Source: a bacterium 1XD21-13 (GTDB lineage: Bacteria; Bacillota; Clostridia; Lachnospirales; Lachnospiraceae). Taken from it: a DNA stretch of 64,000 nt. Within the stretch, counting starts at the first letter, position 1; every line of letters begins with the position of its first letter. The position numbers and the translations under genes were made by a program. Shown one piece after another: positions 33,589 through 42,303 of this stretch. The notes under the pieces are model-generated. The model was not told the origin of the DNA and did no database searches. It saw nothing but the letters and a program-made list of their open reading frames with translations. The stretch spans positions 124,001 to 188,000 of the forward strand of contig QZDX01000005.1 in NCBI GenBank assembly GCA_009917555.1, given 5' to 3'.

Positions 33589-33646
33589 GGAAATTGCAGG
33601 AGACAGGTGGGACTTTAAATAATAGAAAATGAGAAGAGGATGCAAT

Positions 33647-35119
33647 ATGGACAGAGAGTGGTATGACAGAAACTATCCGAACTATGAGCATATGCGCAAA
33701 TCTGCAAAAGCAGATCCGAACCGGCTTCGGTTCCACCTGATGCCGCCTGCCGGCTGGATGAATGATCCCAATGGGTTGTGTCAGTTTCAGGGACTTTATC
33801 ATATTTATTTTCAATATACCCCTTTTTTGGCAGGCTGGGGGACCAAGCTCTGGGGGCATTATACAACCGATGACTGGATTCATTTTCAAGAAGAAGAACC
33901 TTTCCTTTTTCCGGATTGTGAATGGGATCAGGACGGAGTCTATAGTGGATCGGCTTTGGTGCATGACGGGGAAATTCATTATTTTTATACGGGAAATGTG
34001 AAGCTTACGGACAGAACCTATGATTATGTTATGAAGGGCCGGGAGCAGAATACCATCCATGTAAAAAGCAGGGATGGGTTTCATCCGGAGGAAAAGCACC
34101 TTGTGCTGACCCATACGGATTATCCGGCGGATATGTCAAAGCATGTCAGGGACCCCAAGGTTTTTTACCGTGAGGGAAGCTATTATATGCTTCTGGGCGC
34201 CAGGGATGAGCAGGCAAGAGGCTGCGCACTGCTGTTTTCTTCTCCGGATCTGAATCAGTGGACCTATTTTGACCGCATTGTGCCGAAGAAGCCCTTTGGC
34301 TATATGTGGGAATGTCCGGATTTCTTTGAGCTGGAGGGACAGGGATTTTTGACCGTATGCCCTCAGGGAGTTTTGGCGGAGGAATATCATTATCAGAATG
34401 TGTATCAGTGCGGTTATTTTCCGGCAAAGCTCGACCTTGCGAATCACTGCTGTCAGCTTCAGGAATTCCGGGAGCTGGATCGGGGATTTGATTTTTATGC
34501 AGCTCAGAGCTTTGAGGACGCCAGGGGAAGAAGGATTCTCATTGGATGGATGGGAATGCCGGACGCGGACTATGATAACGATGTGACGGTGAAGCAGGGG
34601 TGGATACATGCAATGGCCATGCCCAGGGAGCTGAGGGTGAGAAACGGAAGACTGATTCAGGCACCCTTAGAGGAAATGAAAAGTCTCCGGAAAATCGAAT
34701 GGTGTGGCAGTATCAGGGAATTTGGTATTCGTAAGACGGAAGACTGCTGCTTTGAAATGAGAGTGGATCTTATGGAGTATGGAGCTTCTATGGCATTGTG
34801 GCTGAGAGAGGATGTATGCTTAAGCTATGAGGGACAGATTTTGAGCCTTTCCCTGGGAAAAAGCGGACACGGGAGAGGCAGGCGCTCCATCCGCCTTGCA
34901 AACCTTCAAAATTGTACCATATTTTCGGATACTTCTTCACTTGAGATTTTTATCAATGACGGGGAAGAAGTGATAACTACTCGGGTTTACAGTGAAGCAT
35001 TGAGTCAAAGTATGTGGTTTGAGGGCACAGGACTTGCAGGAACTGTGGTTTTTTATGAACTGGGCGGTTTTGAGGTGAGGTGGAAGGAGCAGCCGTATCC
35101 TGGAGAATTCCGGGAATGA
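33647..35119 (+). CDS. scrB: GH32 sucrose-6-phosphate hydrolase
   Basis: A 490-residue cytoplasmic glycoside hydrolase family 32 enzyme that cleaves sucrose-6-phosphate from the upstream PTS. The nucleophile motif WMNDPNG (about residues 37-43), the RDPKV motif and the acid/base motif WECPDFF are all present, followed by the C-terminal beta-sandwich (SLEIFINDGEEVITTRVY). The ATG at 33647 is preferred over 33629 because AGAGG lies 6 to 8 bases before it. No signal peptide is seen, as expected for the intracellular enzyme. Confidence 0.93.
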   Translation: MDREWYDRNYPNYEHMRKSAKADPNRLRFHLMPPAGWMNDPNGLCQFQGLYHIYFQYTPFLAGWGTKLWGHYTTDDWIHFQEEEPFLFPDCEWDQDGVYSGSALVHDGEIHYFYTGNVKLTDRTYDYVMKGREQNTIHVKSRDGFHPEEKHLVLTHTDYPADMSKHVRDPKVFYREGSYYMLLGARDEQARGCALLFSSPDLNQWTYFDRIVPKKPFGYMWECPDFFELEGQGFLTVCPQGVLAEEYHYQNVYQCGYFPAKLDLANHCCQLQEFRELDRGFDFYAAQSFEDARGRRILIGWMGMPDADYDNDVTVKQGWIHAMAMPRELRVRNGRLIQAPLEEMKSLRKIEWCGSIREFGIRKTEDCCFEMRVDLMEYGASMALWLREDVCLSYEGQILSLSLGKSGHGRGRRSIRLANLQNCTIFSDTSSLEIFINDGEEVITTRVYSEALSQSMWFEGTGLAGTVVFYELGGFEVRWKEQPYPGEFRE

Positions 35120-35159
35120 TCGGCCGCTGTTTGAAGGAAGCCCGCATATTCTCAATTTA

Positions 35160-35681
35160 TTACTTTTGATCCATTTCCTCCCGCAGAATCGAATAAATGC
35201 AGTAGGAATGCACCTGCCCGTTCTTATAGATACCGTTTCTCATGGTGCCCTCATAGGTAAAGCCTGCTTTTTCCAGAACACCTCTTGATCCGGCGTTATA
35301 GGCAAAGGGTTCCGCAGAAATGCGGATAATGTCAAAAGTCTGAAACGCTTCCCGGCAGATGATTTGCACGGCCTGGGACACGATGCCCTGCCGCCAGTAT
35401 TCTTCCGAGAGCCAGTAGCCCAGTTCGGCGGATTTCTCATATACATCACCAAGGAGGGTGACTGATATGCAGCCGGCGGCTTTCCCCTCCACTTCGATCG
35501 CGCGTACAAGCTGGCGGCTGTCCCCCTTGGAAATGCAGTCGTTGATGAACCAGTTGGCATCCTTAAGGGTATAGGGATGGGGAAAGACATTACGCAGGTT
35601 GGCAGCAATCTTGGGATTGTCCGCAGCTTTGGCAAGGTCTTTGGCATCTTCAAGTCTCCAAGGTCTCAATTGAAATTCCAT
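35160..35681 (-). CDS. GNAT acetyltransferase, RimJ/RimL type
   Basis: A 173-residue N-acetyltransferase on the minus strand. It begins with FQLRPWRLEDAKDLAKAADN and has the acetyl-CoA motif region AELGYWLSEEYWRQGIVSQA and the C-terminal ISAEPFAYNAGSRGVLEKAGF, all typical of the RimJ/RimL-like branch. The substrate could be a ribosomal protein N-terminus, an amino acid or a small molecule. It has its own promoter (35714-35742) and is divergent from the following small gene. Confidence 0.88.
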   Translation of the reverse strand: MEFQLRPWRLEDAKDLAKAADNPKIAANLRNVFPHPYTLKDANWFINDCISKGDSRQLVRAIEVEGKAAGCISVTLLGDVYEKSAELGYWLSEEYWRQGIVSQAVQIICREAFQTFDIIRISAEPFAYNAGSRGVLEKAGFTYEGTMRNGIYKNGQVHSYCIYSILREEMDQK

Positions 35682-35713
35682 AATGGCTCACTCCTTTTCA
35701 AAGTTATTTTATC

Positions 35714-35742
35714 AGTGTACGTGTTTACGGATAGCTTGTCAA
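35714..35742 (-). promoter_or_regulatory. Promoter for the acetyltransferase gene
   Basis: On the minus strand TTGACA (35737-35742) and TACACT (35714-35719) are 17 bases apart, about 30 bases before the start codon. Confidence 0.65.
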
Positions 35743-35892
35743 TGGAAAATGATAAAAAGCTATACAAAACAAGCGTCGGCGTGATATACTATGACTATAT
35801 AGAAACAATAATTGACAGAATACGGATAATGGTTTCGAAGGCTTGTATTTTTGGTAAATGCGTGATCAGGTTCTTGTTATTTAGGAGGAAGA

Positions 35893-36066
35893 ATGAGAAG
35901 AGAGGACTATATTTCGGATGCAGAGGTTGTAAAACGAGCCAATGCAGCGGTAAGACTTGAGTTGGAAAAGCTGAAGGCACTGGATATACCGGCAGTAATC
36001 TGCGATGGAAAATCTAAAAAACTATATTATTTGTATAGCGATGGCTCTCGGACGGAGGTTGAATAA
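35893..36066 (+). CDS. Small hypothetical protein (57 aa)
   Basis: I do not recognise this short gene. The frame reads MRREDYISDAEVVKRANAAV and ends YYLYSDGSRTEVE. TAGGAGGA lies four to ten bases before the ATG, an ideal ribosome site. The protein is soluble, with a charged helix followed by a short strand-like C-terminus. A hairpin at 36123-36159 may end its transcript. Codon use resembles the neighbours, so it is probably a true resident gene. Confidence 0.6.
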   Translation: MRREDYISDAEVVKRANAAVRLELEKLKALDIPAVICDGKSKKLYYLYSDGSRTEVE

Positions 36067-36122
36067 AAGAAAGGGAACATATAGAGCTGAGAGATTTAAA
36101 TTAAATGTGATAATAAAAGCAG

Positions 36123-36159
36123 GGCTGTTCTGCCGGATACATGATCGGGCAGAACAGCC
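36123..36159 (+). terminator. Hairpin, likely terminator
   Basis: GGCTGTTCTGCC (36123-36134) pairs perfectly with GGCAGAACAGCC (36148-36159). Only TTATAT follows, so it may also act as a stability element. The remainder of the 260-base gap up to 36328 is AT-rich without a visible gene. Confidence 0.6.
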
Positions 36160-36328
36160 TTATATCAACCAAGAAAAAAACAAAGGGTAAAAGAATTTTA
36201 ACCACAAACTACAGAAAATGAATTATAATAGAAAAGGATCAATCTTGCGGAATTAAAAACAGCAATGTCTCATACAGTGCCAGAATGGTAATGGATGAGG
36301 AGTTGTGGAGCTTAAACTAGGAGGAACG

Positions 36329-36577
36329 ATGGATCAAACACAGCATTTAAAGAGAATACTAACATTCATACAAGAGCGAGGCTGGAGCTATACCTATAGC
36401 GAGGAGGATGGCTTGGGAAGCATTGACTTTGACTATCGGGGCGTTCCCTACCACATCTGGGAGTTTGAGGACGAAGAACGGGGCGTGGAGACGAATCTCA
36501 GAAGCGGCGGACGGCAGGAGGAGCTGCTGGGCGATTACGAGACCGCGCTTCTGGAGCTGATGAAGGACTGGCATTAA
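36329..36577 (+). CDS. Small acidic hypothetical protein (82 aa)
   Basis: I do not recognise this family. The protein is acidic and soluble (LTFIQERGWSYTYSEEDGLG ... YHIWEFEDEERGVETNLRSG). The ATG at 36329 has AGGAGGA four bases before it. It is followed after a single base by an ATPase gene, so the two are translated together, and it may be the partner or regulator of the ATPase. Confidence 0.7.
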   Translation: MDQTQHLKRILTFIQERGWSYTYSEEDGLGSIDFDYRGVPYHIWEFEDEERGVETNLRSGGRQEELLGDYETALLELMKDWH

Positions 36578-36578
36578 A

Positions 36579-37367
36579 ATGAAGGATACACTTTTTGTAA
36601 ACGGATTAACCATTGACTGGAATAAGGTAGAGCCGGATTCCTATTTACACCGAATCCAGGCCTTGCGTGGAATGGAGCATTTAAGCTTTGCAAACCCGGT
36701 TACCTTTTTTGTGGGAGAGAACGGAACGGGAAAGTCTACGCTCTTAGAGGCCATTGCTGCGGCCTATGGTCTAAACCCAGAGGGAGGAAGCCGAAACTTC
36801 CGTTTTTCCACCAGGGAAACCCATTCCTCCCTCTACGAAGGAATGATTTTGAAGAAGGGCTGGCGAAGCCCCAGGGATAACTTTTTTCTTCGGGCGGAGA
36901 GCTTCTACAATGTGGCAACCCAGGTGGAGGAGTATCGGGACGGGGACAGGCCGGAGATCTACTACCGGCGGTACGGCGGCCGCTCCTTACACGAGCAGTC
37001 CCACGGGGAAAGCTTTCTGGCCCTGATGCAGAACCGTTTTCAGGGACAGGGCTTCTATCTTTTGGACGAGCCGGAGGCGGCCCTCTCCCCGCAGCGTCAG
37101 CTAACCCTGTTGATCTGCATCCACCGTCTGGTACAGGAGGGCAGTCAATTTCTCATTGCCTCCCATTCCCCCATTCTTCTGGGACTACCCGGGGCGGAGC
37201 TTCTGTCCTTTGACGAGGGAGCGGTCCACCCTATCGAGTATACCCAGACAGACAGCTACCAGGTGACAGAGATGTTTCTCAATCACAGGGAATACCTGCT
37301 AAAGCGTCTGCTGGAGGAATCCGATGAAACAGCTTGCAGGAAACAGGATCTAAATGGTAAAATTTAA
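36579..37367 (+). CDS. AAA/ABC-like ATPase (AAA_15/AAA_21 type)
   Basis: A 262-residue ATPase of the SMC/ABC-like family often seen as stand-alone proteins. The P-loop is FFVGENGTGKSTLLEAIA (46-53 core), a Q-loop-like region follows, the signature region is around SHGESFLALMQNRFQGQGFYLLDEPEAALSP compressed by a short lid (SHGESF, then LLDEPEAALS as Walker B), and the H-loop is IASHSPILL. Such proteins lack membrane domains; roles in DNA repair or as components of defence systems are known for relatives. It is paired with the preceding 82-residue protein. Confidence 0.85.
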   Translation: MKDTLFVNGLTIDWNKVEPDSYLHRIQALRGMEHLSFANPVTFFVGENGTGKSTLLEAIAAAYGLNPEGGSRNFRFSTRETHSSLYEGMILKKGWRSPRDNFFLRAESFYNVATQVEEYRDGDRPEIYYRRYGGRSLHEQSHGESFLALMQNRFQGQGFYLLDEPEAALSPQRQLTLLICIHRLVQEGSQFLIASHSPILLGLPGAELLSFDEGAVHPIEYTQTDSYQVTEMFLNHREYLLKRLLEESDETACRKQDLNGKI

Positions 37368-37387
37368 ATGCTGTAGTAAGGTATCTC

Positions 37388-37495
37388 CCCAAAGCGCATG
37401 TTACATGCTTTGGGAAAAAGTGAAATACCCCGCAGCAAGCTGCGGGGTATTTCACCCTCGCGGCAGTCGCCAAGGTCATGCAGGCATGACTTTGG
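37388..37495. repeat. Tandem of three intergenic hairpins
   Basis: Hairpin A (37388-37414): CCCAAAGC...GCTTTGGG with CATG pairing inside. Hairpin B (37420-37455): a 17-pair perfect stem (GTGAAATACCCCGCAGC with its complement) around a two-base loop. Hairpin C (37470-37495): CCAAGGTCATGC paired with GCATGACTTTGG. A direct repeat CTCGCGG flanks hairpin C. The block has the look of a repetitive extragenic palindrome cluster; part of it could terminate the ATPase transcript. Confidence 0.75.
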
Positions 37496-37536
37496 CTCGT
37501 TACTCGCGGAAATAAATGAGGAAGAGGAGAGAAGGA

Positions 37537-38664
37537 ATGGAAAAATCAAAGGTATATTTTACGGACTTTCGTGTTCGGGACGGAGAGCCTCTGCCCCTGA
37601 AGCTGAAACGGCTTATGAGGGCGGCCGGTGTGGAGCAGATAGACATGGACGGAAAGTTTGCGGCTATTAAAATGCATTTTGGGGAGCTTGGAAACATCAG
37701 CTATCTGCGGCCCAATTATGCTAAGGCAGTGGCGGATCTGGTAAAGGAGGCCGGAGGAGTTCCCTTCCTTACGGATTGCAATACCCTGTATCCGGGAAGC
37801 CGGAAGAATGCCATTGAACACCTGTATTGCGCCTGGGAAAATGGCTTCACACCTATGACTGTGGGCTGTCCGGTGATCATCGCCGACGGCCTTAAGGGGA
37901 TGGACGACGTGGCGGTTCCGGTGGAGGGCGGCCTGCATGTGAAGGAGGCCAAGATCGGACGTGCCATTATGGACGCCGATATCTTTATCAGCCTGACCCA
38001 TTTTAAAGGCCATGAGATGACAGGCTTTGGGGGAACCATCAAAAATATCGGAATGGGCTGCGGCTCCAGGGCAGGGAAAAAGGAGCAGCACAGCACCGGA
38101 AAGCCTGCTATCGATCAGGAGCTTTGCAGGGGGTGTAAGCGCTGCATGAGAGAGTGTGCCAACCAGGGTCTCGTGTTTGATGAGACAAAACGTAAGATGC
38201 AGATTGATTCTGACCATTGTGTAGGCTGCGGCCGGTGTGTAGGCGCCTGCAACTTTGATGCCATTTCCTTTGCCAATGATATGGCGACCAAGGAGCTCAA
38301 TGAGCGGATGGCGGAATATGCCAAGGCGGTGGTGGATGGCCGTCCGAATTTCCATGTGTCACTGATCGTAGATGTGTCTCCTTACTGTGACTGTCATGGG
38401 GAAAATGACGCGCCGATTTTGCCCAATGTGGGAATGTTGGCCTCATTTGACCCGATAGCTCTCGATCAGGCTTGCGCAGACCTCTGCCAGCAGCAGGAGC
38501 CCCTGCCCAACAGTGTGCTGGGAGAAAATATGAGGAGAGCGGATTTCTGTGATCACCACGATCATTTTGAAAATACAACCGTTGACGCGGAATACAAAAC
38601 CTGTCTGGCCCATGGAGAGCGCATTGGCCTTGGCAGCCGTACCTATGAGCTCGTTACACTTTAA
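37537..38664 (+). CDS. DUF362 domain protein with two 4Fe-4S clusters
   Basis: A 375-residue iron-sulfur protein. Residues about 1-185 are a DUF362 domain (FAAIKMHFGELGN, HFKGHEMTGFGGTIKNIGMG). A bacterial ferredoxin module follows with two CxxCxxCxxxC sets: CRGCKRCMREC and CVGCGRCVGAC. The C-terminus (VSPYCDCHGENDAPILPNVGM) is also conserved in the group. Such proteins are common in anaerobes; their substrate is unknown, and electron transfer is likely. The ATG at 37537 has AGAAGG upstream. It precedes the MoxR gene by 27 bases. Confidence 0.9.
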   Translation: MEKSKVYFTDFRVRDGEPLPLKLKRLMRAAGVEQIDMDGKFAAIKMHFGELGNISYLRPNYAKAVADLVKEAGGVPFLTDCNTLYPGSRKNAIEHLYCAWENGFTPMTVGCPVIIADGLKGMDDVAVPVEGGLHVKEAKIGRAIMDADIFISLTHFKGHEMTGFGGTIKNIGMGCGSRAGKKEQHSTGKPAIDQELCRGCKRCMRECANQGLVFDETKRKMQIDSDHCVGCGRCVGACNFDAISFANDMATKELNERMAEYAKAVVDGRPNFHVSLIVDVSPYCDCHGENDAPILPNVGMLASFDPIALDQACADLCQQQEPLPNSVLGENMRRADFCDHHDHFENTTVDAEYKTCLAHGERIGLGSRTYELVTL

Positions 38665-38691
38665 ATAAGAAACTGGAATAGGACTTTTCAT

Positions 38692-39807
38692 ATGGAACAG
38701 AAAACAGCAATCAAACCACCCGTTGAGGTGCGGTATCAGGAGGAATTAAGGGCCCTGGAAGCCTTAGATACCGGCCGGCGTCCCCTGAACTGGAGGCTGT
38801 CCCCCAAGGCGGTGCGGACCTTCATTTTGGGAAGCCGGGAGCCCCTGTCCTATGGGGGCAGGGAAATCACCATCCGCAAAAAATATTTAGGAAATGATGC
38901 ACTGGTGGAGCGCTGTATCATCACCCTGGCAGGCAATCGGGGTCTGATGCTGGTGGGAGAGCCGGGGACAGCCAAAACCATGCTCTCGGAGCTGCTGTCC
39001 GCAGCCATCAGCGGAAACAGCACCAACACCATCCAGGGAACAGCCGGAACCACTGAGGATATGATTAAATACAGCTGGAACTATGCCCTGCTGCTGGCAA
39101 AGGGTCCTGTCCGGGAGGCGTTGGTCCCCTCGCCCCTCTATGTGGGCATGGAGCAGGGAATCCTCACCCGCTTCGAGGAGATTACCCGTACGCCGGCCGA
39201 GATTCAGGACAGCCTCATAAGTGTCTTAAGCGACAAGGTACTGAACGTGCCGGAGCTTGGGGAAGAGGGACTCCTGTTTGCCAAGGCGGGCTTCAATGTG
39301 ATTGGTACGGCCAATACCAGAGATAAGGGTGTCAACGAAATGAGCAGCGCCCTGAAGCGCCGGTTTAACTTTGAGACCGTAATGCCCATCCGTGATGCGG
39401 CTCTGGAAAAGCAGATCATATTAAATGAGGTGGCGGAGCTGGCAAAAGAAAACCGGATTGAGATGGAGCCGGACGAGGATGTGGCGGAGCTTCTTGCCTC
39501 CACCTACCACGAGCTTCGGGAGGGTGTCTCCTCCTTAGGCCACCGGATCGACCGGCCATCGGCAGTGATGAGTACGGCGGAGGCGGTATCCGTCTACTAC
39601 CAGACTATGATGACAGCCTACTACTACGGAGATTCCAGGATGGATATGGGCTGTCTGGTGCAGAACCTGGTGGGAGCCGTACAGAAGGAAAATAAGGAAG
39701 ACATGGAGAAGCTGAAAAGCTATTTTCAGACCGTGATTCGCGACAAGGGAGGAAAAGAGGGCGGCTTATGGAGCAGCTATTACGAGGCCAGGAAATACCT
39801 GCGGTGA
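38692..39807 (+). CDS. MoxR-type AAA+ ATPase of the MoxR-DUF5682-VWA-SWIM cassette
   Basis: A 371-residue AAA+ ATPase. Walker A is GEPGTAKT (89-96), the Walker B region reads GILTRFEEITRTP, sensor 1 is VIGTANTRD, and the arginine finger lies in SSALKRRFNFE. MoxR ATPases typically work with VWA proteins as remodelling chaperones. Next come a DUF5682 protein and, after a large island, VWA and two-SWIM proteins on the same strand. This four-gene set recurs in many bacteria, as I recall from family knowledge, and has been linked to conflict systems. The end overlaps the DUF5682 frame by 40 bases. Confidence 0.9.
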   Translation: MEQKTAIKPPVEVRYQEELRALEALDTGRRPLNWRLSPKAVRTFILGSREPLSYGGREITIRKKYLGNDALVERCIITLAGNRGLMLVGEPGTAKTMLSELLSAAISGNSTNTIQGTAGTTEDMIKYSWNYALLLAKGPVREALVPSPLYVGMEQGILTRFEEITRTPAEIQDSLISVLSDKVLNVPELGEEGLLFAKAGFNVIGTANTRDKGVNEMSSALKRRFNFETVMPIRDAALEKQIILNEVAELAKENRIEMEPDEDVAELLASTYHELREGVSSLGHRIDRPSAVMSTAEAVSVYYQTMMTAYYYGDSRMDMGCLVQNLVGAVQKENKEDMEKLKSYFQTVIRDKGGKEGGLWSSYYEARKYLR

Positions 39808-42263
39808 CGGAAGCTATGGAGGATCTTCAGATTCCTTCGGAGCTGTTGTATGACACAGGGCACTCGGTTCTCTATTTCCCTGTCCGCCATCACAGTCCGG
39901 CCTGTTCCTTTCATTTAAAAAAGGCGGTGGCAGAGTACCACCCGGAACTGATTCTCATTGAGGGCCCGGAAAATGCGGACCCTCTGATTCCTGTTCTGGT
40001 AAATGAGGACACGAAGCCTCCTCTGGCCCTCTACTATGCCTATCGGGACCGGGAGGGCCTGGTCACGGAGAAGAAAGAGGATTACAAATGCTACTATCCC
40101 TTTCTGGACTGCTCCCCGGAGCTCACAGCCCTTCGGGAAGCCCTGTCCTTAGGAATACCAGCCCGCTTTATGGATTTGTCCTACGGGGAGATTCTCATTG
40201 GGACCACGGGAGGGAAGGGTGTCCGCCGGGAGGGAGAAAAGCAGACTTATAACGACGATTACCTGTTAAGCCGCAGCCGCTATCTGGCGCTGCTCTGTGA
40301 AAAAACAGGTCTGAGGGATTTTGAAGAGCTGTGGGAGAAATACTTTGAGATTCAGGGGCTTACGGTGACCACGGAGGATTTTGTGCGCCAGATGCTCACC
40401 TACTGTATTCTTTCCCGAAAAAATACGTCGCAGGAGGAGCTTTTAGAGGATGGCTGTCTTTTGCGGGAACGGTATATGGCGGAGCAGATTGTCAAGGCGT
40501 CCGGGGAGCATCACAGAATCTTGGTGGTGACGGGAGGCTTTCACAGTTACGGCCTTTTTGAGCTCCTGTCCCGACAGACGGACGGAAGCTATGTCTATAC
40601 GGGGGAGCCGGTGAAGCTTCACAGCCGGGTGGAAGACCATCAGGAGGTATATCCCATGGCCTATTCTATGGAGGCGGCGGATGCTTTGAATGGCTATGCC
40701 AGCGGAATGCAGTCACCGGGCTTTTATCACCAGGTATGGAAAAATTTACATGAAATGAATTTCTCAAAACCCCAGGAACAAAAAGAGGAGGAGGCCGCAG
40801 CCTCTGGCGCATATGAACAGACAGTGCTTCATTTCCTTGCGGCAGCAGGGCGACAGGCCCGCAGAAAGGAGGAAAATGTCTCCTCCTATGACGAGATCTG
40901 CGCCTTTTCCATGGCTCGTGGCTTAGCGGCTCTTCGGGGGAAGCAGGAGCCTGGTTTGTATGAGCTGCGTGACAGTGCCACCTCATCCTTTGTGAAGGGA
41001 GAATTAAATCTGTCCACGGAGGGAGCTCTTCGCATCCTAAAGGAGCTTGTGACAGGCTCCCAGGTAGGCCGCCTCTGCAAAAATGCGGCCCGGCCTCCTT
41101 TGCTGTCAGACTTTGAGGAGCAGTGCCGGAGCTTTGGAATCAAGCTTCATTCCAGCCTGCAGCAGGAGGTAATACTGGAAATCTTTAAAAAACAAAAGCA
41201 TTTGCAGATGAGCCGTTTCCTATACCAGACGGAATTCTTAGACTGCGGTTTCGCAAGGCGGAAAAAAGGGTCAGACCTGGTGAACCGCCGGGATCAGAAC
41301 CGGATTCGGGAAATCTGGAGCTATAAATGGTCCGAGCAGGTGACGGCAGCTCTGATTGACGCTTCTATTTCCGGTGGAACTATGGAGGAGGCCGCCCGAT
41401 CTCTGTTGCACAGCCGGTTTGGTGACAGCACCGGGTGTAAGGAGGCGGCAGAGCTTCTGGTAAAAGGCTTTCTCATGGGCTTACATGAGGAGCAGGGTGA
41501 AATGCGGACCCATCTGGCAGAGGTATTGGCAGCGGACGGGGATTTCTTTTCTCTCACGAAAGGCTTTTCCCAGCTTTTGATGCTTCTCGATCTACAGGAT
41601 CTTTATCAGGTCCGGGATGCCCTTGACCTGGAGCGGATGACCGATATCTGCTTTCAGAAGATTCTGCAGCTTTTACCTTCTATGGGACAGGTGGGGGAGG
41701 ACAAACAGCAGGAGTGTATGGAGAGCCTGTGTCTGCTCTATCAGGCTGCGGGAAGAAGTCACAGGGATGAGCGGCGGCCGGTGCTGATGGACGCCTTGAA
41801 AACCCTCCTTGGACGGGGTTCCCTGAATCCCGGTGTGGAGGGGACGGTTCTGGGACTTCTGTATGGCTATGAGGCAGGTTATGGGGAGCAGATTACCAGG
41901 ACGGCCCAGGGGTATATGCAGGGAAGCGGGGAGATGCTCTCTAAGAGCGCAGCCTTTCTTAGGGGCTTGTTCTTTACGGCCAGGGATTTTGTATTTGCCA
42001 GCAGTGAATTTTTGACCTTGATAGACGGACTTTTGGAGCGTCTGTCCGGGGAGGAATTTTTGAAGCTTCTACCGGAGCTGCGTCTGGCCTTCGGTTATTT
42101 TACGCCCCTTGAGACAGACCGCATCGCAGGCCGGGCGGCGGCGCTTCATGGAAAGAAAAAGGGCGATCTTTTGACCGGGAGAAGGGTGAGTCCTGGAGAG
42201 TATGCCTATGGGGAAGCTTTGGATGCTTATGCGGGGGAGAGGATTGAGGGAGTGTATTTGTGA
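39768..42263 (+). CDS. DUF5682 family protein
   Basis: An 831-residue cytoplasmic protein. Conserved points near the N-terminus are YFPVRHHSPACSFHLKKAV, LILIEGPENADPLI and LALYYAYRDREG; the middle has VVTGGFHSYGLFEL. The function of DUF5682 is not established, but it is found with MoxR, VWA and SWIM proteins. Its true start could be the ATG at 39768, a GTG at 39804 whose GTGA overlaps the MoxR stop, or the ATG at 39816; the conserved sequence starts after all three. The gene is intact. The BREX island begins within about 40 bases of its stop codon. Confidence 0.85.
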   Translation: MEQLLRGQEIPAVTEAMEDLQIPSELLYDTGHSVLYFPVRHHSPACSFHLKKAVAEYHPELILIEGPENADPLIPVLVNEDTKPPLALYYAYRDREGLVTEKKEDYKCYYPFLDCSPELTALREALSLGIPARFMDLSYGEILIGTTGGKGVRREGEKQTYNDDYLLSRSRYLALLCEKTGLRDFEELWEKYFEIQGLTVTTEDFVRQMLTYCILSRKNTSQEELLEDGCLLRERYMAEQIVKASGEHHRILVVTGGFHSYGLFELLSRQTDGSYVYTGEPVKLHSRVEDHQEVYPMAYSMEAADALNGYASGMQSPGFYHQVWKNLHEMNFSKPQEQKEEEAAASGAYEQTVLHFLAAAGRQARRKEENVSSYDEICAFSMARGLAALRGKQEPGLYELRDSATSSFVKGELNLSTEGALRILKELVTGSQVGRLCKNAARPPLLSDFEEQCRSFGIKLHSSLQQEVILEIFKKQKHLQMSRFLYQTEFLDCGFARRKKGSDLVNRRDQNRIREIWSYKWSEQVTAALIDASISGGTMEEAARSLLHSRFGDSTGCKEAAELLVKGFLMGLHEEQGEMRTHLAEVLAADGDFFSLTKGFSQLLMLLDLQDLYQVRDALDLERMTDICFQKILQLLPSMGQVGEDKQQECMESLCLLYQAAGRSHRDERRPVLMDALKTLLGRGSLNPGVEGTVLGLLYGYEAGYGEQITRTAQGYMQGSGEMLSKSAAFLRGLFFTARDFVFASSEFLTLIDGLLERLSGEEFLKLLPELRLAFGYFTPLETDRIAGRAAALHGKKKGDLLTGRRVSPGEYAYGEALDAYAGERIEGVYL

Positions 42264-42303
42264 TGTGATTATTTGGAGGAGTAATGGAGAAGATTATTAA
42301 GGA

